A program made the translations under genes and the position numbers. Below are positions 7,573 to 11,691 of a stretch of 11,691 nucleotides of DNA, one piece after another; the stretch's first letter is position 1, and each line of letters begins with the position of its first letter. Origin of the DNA: Clostridiales bacterium (lineage in GTDB: Bacteria > Bacillota > Clostridia > Saccharofermentanales > UBA5734); contig SLMY01000060.1 of NCBI GenBank assembly GCA_007133255.1, forward strand, positions 1 to 11,691. The letters are read 5' to 3'. Below the pieces are notes generated by a model. That model was not told the origin of the DNA, ran no database searches, and was given only the letters and a program-made list of their open reading frames with translations.

Positions 7573-7611
7573 AACAATTATTGTTTTTAACTGCCTGATC
7601 AGCAGTTAAAA
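7573..7611 (-). promoter_or_regulatory. Inverted repeats in the purE leader
   Basis: TTTTAACTGC (7585-7594) and GCAGTTAAAA (7602-7611) are perfect 10-base arms around a 7-base loop. On the minus strand the stem can grow to about 12 bp if one A is bulged. A second palindrome, AACAAT-T-ATTGTT (7573-7585), touches it on the purE side. No T run follows the main stem in the minus direction, so it is not a standard intrinsic terminator. Both lie between the predicted transcription start (about 7625) and the purE ribosome binding site, so they could act as an RNA hairpin or as a DNA operator. I recognise no PurBox or guanine riboswitch here. Confidence 0.6.
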
Positions 7612-7631
7612 CAGCTCTGAAACAAATTTTA

Positions 7632-7660
7632 ATGTTATCAATCACCCGGCTTGAAGTCAA
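7632..7660 (-). promoter_or_regulatory. Sigma-A-type promoter of the purine operon
   Basis: On the minus strand TTGACT (7660-7655) is separated by exactly 17 bases from TAACAT (7637-7632). Both are close to the TTGACA/TATAAT consensus. Predicted transcription start is near 7625, giving a leader of nearly 90 bases before purE. The promoter begins about 20 bases after the prfB stop, and no terminator separates the two units, so readthrough from prfB is also possible. Confidence 0.7.
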
Positions 7661-7681
7661 TATTCACCGGTGGCTGAACGC

Positions 7682-8791
7682 TTATTTTTCTATCTTCTGG
7701 CCAGACAGATAGGCATTGATGAACCCGTCCAGGCGACCGTCCATCACAGCGTCCACATCACCTTCTTCATAACCAGTACGATGGTCTTTCATCATTGTAT
7801 ATGGACAGAAGACATAGGATCGGATCTGGCTGCCCCAGGCAATCTCCATCTGATTACCCTTCAGGTCTTCTATTCTGTCCATCTGGGCGGCTCTGGCCAG
7901 GGCAAATAGTTTTGATCTAAGCATGCTCATCGCTGTTTCACGATTCTGAGCCTGTGAGCGTTCCGACTGGCACGACACAACAACACCTGTCGGCAGATGG
8001 GTTAACCGAATGGCGGAATCGGTTTTATTAACATGCTGGCCGCCGGCACCGGATGCCCGGTAGGTATCAACCCGCAGATCGTCGGACTTGATATCGATTT
8101 CAATCGAGTCATCCAGTTCAGGCATCACTTCAAGTGACGCGAATGATGTATGGCGCCGACCGGATGAATCAAACGGCGATATGCGGACCAGACGGTGAAC
8201 GCCCATCTCCGCTTTCAGATAACCATACGCGTTCTCCCCGGAAACCATAAAAGAGGCGCTTTTCAGGCCGGCTTCTTCTCCATCAAGCAGATCAAGCACT
8301 TTAACCACGAACTGATGGTCTTCTGCCCAGCGGGTGTACATGCGAAACAGCATTTCAGCCCAGTCCTGGGCTTCTGTTCCGCCGGCACCGGCATGCAGGG
8401 TCAAAATGGCGTTATGACTGTCATACTCACCGGTGAAAAGCGTTTCCAGGCGCAGAGCGTCAAATTCAAGCTGCAAGGTCTGCCAGCCTTCCTTCACCTC
8501 TTCTAAAATCTCATGGTCATCCGCTTCATTACCCAGTTCGCAAAGCACTTTCAGATCTTCATAATCCTGAACCAGTTTTTGGTATCGTTCTATTTTAACC
8601 CGAATATGGCGCATTTTTGTCTGAATGTCCTGGGCACGATTCACATCCTCCCAGAAATCAGGTTCCTGAGCCCGTACTTCCAGTTCAGCTGCCTCATCAC
8701 TAAGCTGGTCTATGTTCAGCGCTACGCGCAGTTTCTCAATTTCAGGTGCCAGCTCTTCAATCGGTTGTCTGATCTGGTCAAATTCAAGCAT
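7682..8791 (-). CDS. prfB: Peptide chain release factor 2 (RF2)
   Basis: This 369-residue factor ends translation at UGA and UAA. The family marks are clear: an N-terminal helical domain, the SPF codon-recognition tripeptide (205-207) in 'RISPFDSSGRRHTSFAS', and GGQ (250-252) in 'SGAGGQHVNKT', which triggers peptide release. Length is normal. Many bacteria read prfB through a programmed +1 frameshift near codon 25 (CUU UGA C). Here the codons are CTG CGC GTA GCG CTG AAC, so the frame is continuous and that control is absent. The frame also allows a GTG at 8797, but GGAG lies only 2 bases before it and 8 bases before the ATG at 8791, so I choose the ATG. This start overlaps the aminotransferase stop by 8 bases. 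In many Bacillota prfB follows secA; that context is not seen. Confidence 0.97.
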   Translation of the reverse strand: MLEFDQIRQPIEELAPEIEKLRVALNIDQLSDEAAELEVRAQEPDFWEDVNRAQDIQTKMRHIRVKIERYQKLVQDYEDLKVLCELGNEADDHEILEEVKEGWQTLQLEFDALRLETLFTGEYDSHNAILTLHAGAGGTEAQDWAEMLFRMYTRWAEDHQFVVKVLDLLDGEEAGLKSASFMVSGENAYGYLKAEMGVHRLVRISPFDSSGRRHTSFASLEVMPELDDSIEIDIKSDDLRVDTYRASGAGGQHVNKTDSAIRLTHLPTGVVVSCQSERSQAQNRETAMSMLRSKLFALARAAQMDRIEDLKGNQMEIAWGSQIRSYVFCPYTMMKDHRTGYEEGDVDAVMDGRLDGFINAYLSGQKIEK

Positions 8792-9965
8792 GTTCACATC
8801 TCCTTGCTACAAAACGTCGCAGCCGTACCATCGCTTCGCGGATATTTTCCATGGAAGCGGCATAACTGATTCTTACATGACCTTCACCTGAGACGCCGAA
8901 CGCGTGTCCCGGCACAATTGCCACTTTCTCTTCTTTGAGAAATAATTCACAAAAATCATTAGCGTTGAGCCCGGTCACGGTTATATCGGGAAAAACATAG
9001 AAAGCGCCCAAAGGCTCAAAACAGGTCAGCCCGGCTTCACGGCAGGCGTTAACTACAAAGCGTCGGCGGCGGTTATATTCCTCGCGCATCGGCGCGACAT
9101 ACTGCTCAGCGTTATTCATCGCTTCAATCGCCGCGTCCTGAGCGGTTGTAGGCGAACTCATAATCGCGTACTGATGGATTTTGTTCATCGCGGCCAGCAA
9201 GACAGCCGGTCCGCAGGCATAGCCAATCCGCCAGCCGGTCATGGCAAACGCCTTAGAAAAGCCGCCGATAACAACCGTTCTGTCATGCATGCCGTGAACA
9301 GCCGCGATTGAGCTGTGTACCGCCGGTTCATAGGTTAGTTCAGCGTAGAGTTCATCCGATAAAACCAGACAGTCGTGTTTCAGCACAACGGCCGCGAGCG
9401 CTTGTATTTCCGTGCGGCTGAGTACCGCGCCGGTTGGATTATTCGGATAACCGAGCATCACCAGCTTTGTTTTTGGTGTGATCGCCTTTTCCAGCTGATC
9501 CGGTGTCAGTTTAAAATCATCTGCCTGTGTGCAGGGAACACTGACGGGTACGCCGCCGGCCAGCCAGACACAAGCCTGGTAGGCAACAAAGCAAGGTTCA
9601 GGTATAACCACTTCATCTCCGGGATTAATCAGCGATCTGACGCATAAGTCAATCGCTTCACTGCCGCCTACGGTCACAACAATATCCGTAGCGGGACTGT
9701 ATGTTAAGTTAAATCGGTTTTTCATATAGCGGCTGATTGACTCACGGAGATTTAAAAAGCCCTGGTTGGGTGAATAATGCGTATTACCCAGCTCAAGTGA
9801 ATAAATGCCGGCTTCCCTGACAGACCAGGGCGTCACAAAATCAGGTTCCCCGATAGATAAGGAAATCACCTGGCCCTTAAGCTCATTAGCCATATCAAAG
9901 AAGCGCCTGATACCAGATGGCGGCAGAGACCGGACTGTGTTCGCGAGCCGCTCTTCCATATTCAT
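8784..9965 (-). CDS. PLP-dependent class I/II aminotransferase, PatA/AspB-like
   Basis: This 393-residue fold-type I aminotransferase has the typical layout: 'GEPDFVTP' (39-46), Y64 in THYSPNQG, YPNNPTG (173-179), D204 and Y207, the PLP lysine K238 in GGFSKAFAMTGWRIGY, and R365 in RISY for the substrate carboxylate. The family includes aspartate, alanine, aromatic and N-acetyl-diaminopimelate aminotransferases, and the sequence alone does not settle the amino donor. The neighbouring Lrp/AsnC regulator supports a role in amino acid metabolism. The ATG overlaps the regulator's stop as ATGA, and GGGAGG lies 10 bases upstream. A second ATG two codons later is possible. The protein is full length, with a short basic tail (RRFVARRCEHA). 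Confidence 0.9.
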   Translation of the reverse strand: MNMEERLANTVRSLPPSGIRRFFDMANELKGQVISLSIGEPDFVTPWSVREAGIYSLELGNTHYSPNQGFLNLRESISRYMKNRFNLTYSPATDIVVTVGGSEAIDLCVRSLINPGDEVVIPEPCFVAYQACVWLAGGVPVSVPCTQADDFKLTPDQLEKAITPKTKLVMLGYPNNPTGAVLSRTEIQALAAVVLKHDCLVLSDELYAELTYEPAVHSSIAAVHGMHDRTVVIGGFSKAFAMTGWRIGYACGPAVLLAAMNKIHQYAIMSSPTTAQDAAIEAMNNAEQYVAPMREEYNRRRRFVVNACREAGLTCFEPLGAFYVFPDITVTGLNANDFCELFLKEEKVAIVPGHAFGVSGEGHVRISYAASMENIREAMVRLRRFVARRCEHA

Positions 9966-10450
9966 AAAACAACGGCCTCCCGATGATCACTGGCCTGTTC
10001 ATTAAACTCGGTTCCATTCATTTTGTATTTTTTCAGCACAAAATGGGTTCGGGTCGACAGGACAGAATCGAGCGGCGCGATTTTCTCTGAGACGAACATA
10101 GCCACATCTTTCAAGCCTTTGTCTTCAACAATCACCATCAGGTCAAAACCACCAGACATCAGGTAACACGACTGCACCTGCGGATAACGGTAAATACGCC
10201 TGGCTACATGGTCAAAACCCATGTCCCGCTGCGGTGTCACCCGCACCTCAATGAGCGCGGTCACAGAAGCTGAAGCTGTTCTTTCCCAGTTAACCAGGGT
10301 ATGGTAGCCCAATATGACTTGTGAGTTTTCCATGTTGGCAATGGTTTTCTCAACCTCATCAATCGGCCTGCCAATCATGACAGCTATTTCCTCACTGGTT
10401 AATTTCGCGTTTCTTTCCAGCAGACTCAGTATTTCTTCTTTTCTTCCCAT
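9962..10450 (-). CDS. Lrp/AsnC-family transcriptional regulator
   Basis: This 162-residue protein has an N-terminal winged helix-turn-helix (about residues 4-52, 'LTSEEIAVMIGRPIDEVEKTI') and a C-terminal ligand-binding RAM domain (about 65-142, with 'LMSGGFDLMVIVEDKGL'). Family members form dimers and octamers and respond to amino acids. GGAGG lies 5 bases before the ATG. It is the first gene of a unit with the aminotransferase and prfB, so self-regulation and control of the aminotransferase are likely, but this is inference; no clear Lrp-type box was found in the promoter. The C-terminal 20 residues are hydrophilic and extend beyond the RAM domain. Confidence 0.93.
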   Translation of the reverse strand: MGRKEEILSLLERNAKLTSEEIAVMIGRPIDEVEKTIANMENSQVILGYHTLVNWERTASASVTALIEVRVTPQRDMGFDHVARRIYRYPQVQSCYLMSGGFDLMVIVEDKGLKDVAMFVSEKIAPLDSVLSTRTHFVLKKYKMNGTEFNEQASDHREAVVL

Positions 10451-10492
10451 AGTTTCCTCCAGTCAGTATCCGGCAGACAGACCACCAGCCTT

Positions 10493-10522
10493 ATTATAAC
10501 AATTCCCGGTACATTCTTTTAA
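10493..10522 (-). promoter_or_regulatory. Promoter of the lrp-like/aminotransferase/prfB unit
   Basis: The minus strand carries a perfect TATAAT (10498-10493). A weak TTAAAA (10522-10517) lies 18 bases upstream. Transcription would start near 10486, leaving a short leader of about 36 bases. A second, weaker pair, TTGGAG-17-TATTAA, lies further upstream and could add to it. Confidence 0.55.
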
Positions 10523-10616
10523 TAGTTTATGCAGCGACTGTCTCCAATACTTGCTTGATTTCTTCCTTTAACGGAAAGCATAACCCTGATATTCGCCTGA
10601 TTCTTTTCTTTACGGC

Positions 10617-10646
10617 AAAAACCAGACTGACACATCAGCCTGGTTT
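10617..10646 (-). terminator. Rho-independent terminator after the malic enzyme gene
   Basis: On the minus strand AAACCAGGCTGA and TCAGTCTGGTTT (outer ends 10646 and 10619) pair along 12 positions with one G-U pair, around the loop TGTG. The T run continues to 10617. It lies about 23 bases past the malic enzyme stop and separates that gene from the regulator unit. Confidence 0.85.
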
Positions 10647-10668
10647 CTCGAAAAGACGAAAAGTCCAT

Positions 10669-11691
10669 TCAGATGCGTGCGACGCCTGAATCACGTGCTG
10701 CTTTCGCCACGGCGGCAGCAACTGCTTTACCAACTGAAAGATCAAACGCGGATGGAATAATGTAGTCCGGCTTCAGCTGCTGATCGCTGACCAGGTCAGC
10801 GATCGCGTAAGCGGCGGCCAGTTTCATCTGATCATTAATATCAGATGCCCGTACGTCAAGCGCGCCGCGGAAAATGCCCGGGAACGCCAATACATTATTG
10901 ATCTGGTTCGGGAAATCAGAGCGCCCGGTCGCCACAACCGAAGCACCTGCCGCGTGTGCAAGCTCCGGCATAATCTCGGGTATCGGATTAGCACAGGCAA
11001 AGATAATGGGCTGCCTGGCCATTGATTGTACCATATCACGCGTCAGCACACCGGGCGCTGAAACGCCAATAAAGACATCAGCCCCCCTGATCACGTCAGT
11101 CAGCTGGCCTTTTTTATGTTCACGGTTGGTTAAAGCCGCGATCTGCTGTTTCGCGTTATTCAGGTTTTCGCGCCCTTCGTAAAGCGCGCCGCCGCGATCA
11201 CATAAAACAACTTTATCCAGACCGCAGGCGATCAGCAGCTTAACGATCGCGGTCGCGGCAGCGCCCGCGCCGTTGATCACGACATTCAGGTCTTGCAGCT
11301 TTCTGTCTGTCAGACGCAGCGCGTTGATCAGCCCGGCCATGGTCACAACCGCTGTACCATGCTGGTCATCATGAAAAACCGGAATATCGCAGCTGGCTTT
11401 CAGCTTTTCCTCAATTTCAAAGCAGCGCGGCGCGGAAATATCCTCGAGATTAATCCCGCCGAAACTGCCAGCCAGCAAGGTCACCGTTTTAACTATCTCA
11501 TCTACATCTTTTGAGCGGATACAAAGCGGGAAAGCATCAACATCGGCAAACGATTTAAACAAAACACATTTGCCTTCCATAACCGGCATACCGGCTTCCG
11601 GGCCAATATCACCCAGGCCCAGCACCGCTGTACCATCTGTAACAACCGCGACCATATTCCAGCGGCGGGTATATGCATAGGAAAGATCCAC
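10669..11691 (-). CDS. Malic enzyme (malate dehydrogenase, decarboxylating), partial at the 5' end
   Basis: The 340 residues seen are the C-terminal part of a malic enzyme, which converts malate to pyruvate and CO2 with NAD or NADP. The frame is open to the window edge, and the first codon there, GTG, is not the real start: family members carry roughly 50-60 more residues, including the catalytic tyrosine region. Counting from the edge, visible landmarks are 'NMVAVVTDGTAVLGLGDIGPEAG' (12-34), the catalytic lysine K41 in MEGKCVLFK, E83-D84 and D108-D109 as metal ligands, the GAGAAA nucleotide loop (141-146), 'CANPIPEI' (233-240) and 'DFPNQINN' (259-266). An aspartate in 'VVLCDRGG' (165) would fit NAD preference, but that is a guess. 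A strong terminator follows closely. Confidence 0.96.
   Translation of the reverse strand: MDLSYAYTRRWNMVAVVTDGTAVLGLGDIGPEAGMPVMEGKCVLFKSFADVDAFPLCIRSKDVDEIVKTVTLLAGSFGGINLEDISAPRCFEIEEKLKASCDIPVFHDDQHGTAVVTMAGLINALRLTDRKLQDLNVVINGAGAAATAIVKLLIACGLDKVVLCDRGGALYEGRENLNNAKQQIAALTNREHKKGQLTDVIRGADVFIGVSAPGVLTRDMVQSMARQPIIFACANPIPEIMPELAHAAGASVVATGRSDFPNQINNVLAFPGIFRGALDVRASDINDQMKLAAAYAIADLVSDQQLKPDYIIPSAFDLSVGKAVAAAVAKAARDSGVARI

Noticed and set aside
7585..7611. Inverted repeat read as a prfB terminator
   Set aside because: No T run follows the stem in either direction, and it lies downstream of the likely purE promoter; kept instead as a leader element of unknown role.
11669..11691. GTG at the right edge as the malic enzyme start
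   Set aside because: It falls inside the conserved region; the family has about 50-60 residues before this point, so the gene continues outside the window.
1..11691. Mobile elements, CRISPR arrays, tRNA or rRNA genes, defence or biosynthetic clusters
   Set aside because: I read both strands for repeats, transposase motifs and tRNA-like ends and saw none; the content is housekeeping genes throughout.

Overview
This window reads as a stretch of bacterial chromosome carrying housekeeping genes, every one of them on the minus strand. The protein families point to the Bacillota (Firmicutes). PurF is the B. subtilis-type enzyme with iron-sulfur cysteines, PurD has the 'APDDPL' variant that I associate from memory with clostridial and negativicute relatives, and an Lrp/AsnC regulator sits beside a class I aminotransferase. 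A Clostridia or Negativicutes member is my best guess, but the genus cannot be named from this window. Base composition looks even across the window and I see no insertion sequence, phage gene, CRISPR array, tRNA or rRNA.

Layout in the direction of transcription (right to left). (1) 11691-10669: the 3' part of a malic enzyme gene, closed by a good intrinsic terminator at 10617-10646. (2) 10450-7682: a three-gene unit with its own promoter: an Lrp/AsnC-family regulator, a PLP-dependent class I aminotransferase, and prfB (release factor 2). The genes overlap by 4 and 8 bases. This prfB has no programmed frameshift. (3) 7537-793: a compact purine operon purE-purF-purN-purH-purD followed by a nadD-yqeK fusion. 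It is preceded by a near-consensus promoter and a leader with a 10-bp perfect inverted repeat. Genes overlap by 4-8 bases except purH and purD, which are 21 bases apart. (4) 792-491: a roughly 300-base gap with no gene I can support. It holds a possible weak terminator for the purine operon and an extended -10 promoter with two small palindromes for the next gene. (5) 490-152: rsfS, starting at TTG, followed by a good terminator at 70-113. Bases 1-69 show nothing I can name.

Together the central genes make five enzymes of IMP synthesis: PRPP amidotransferase, GAR synthetase, GAR formyltransferase, N5-CAIR mutase, and AICAR formyltransferase/IMP cyclohydrolase. The last gene makes NaAD for NAD synthesis and probably degrades Ap4A. 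PurM, PurL/Q/S, PurK, PurC and PurB are not here and must lie elsewhere if the pathway is complete. Nothing in the window looks like a wholly new system. The points worth a second look are the NadD-YqeK fusion tied to purD, the prfB context and its missing frameshift, the purE leader, and the rsfS upstream region.
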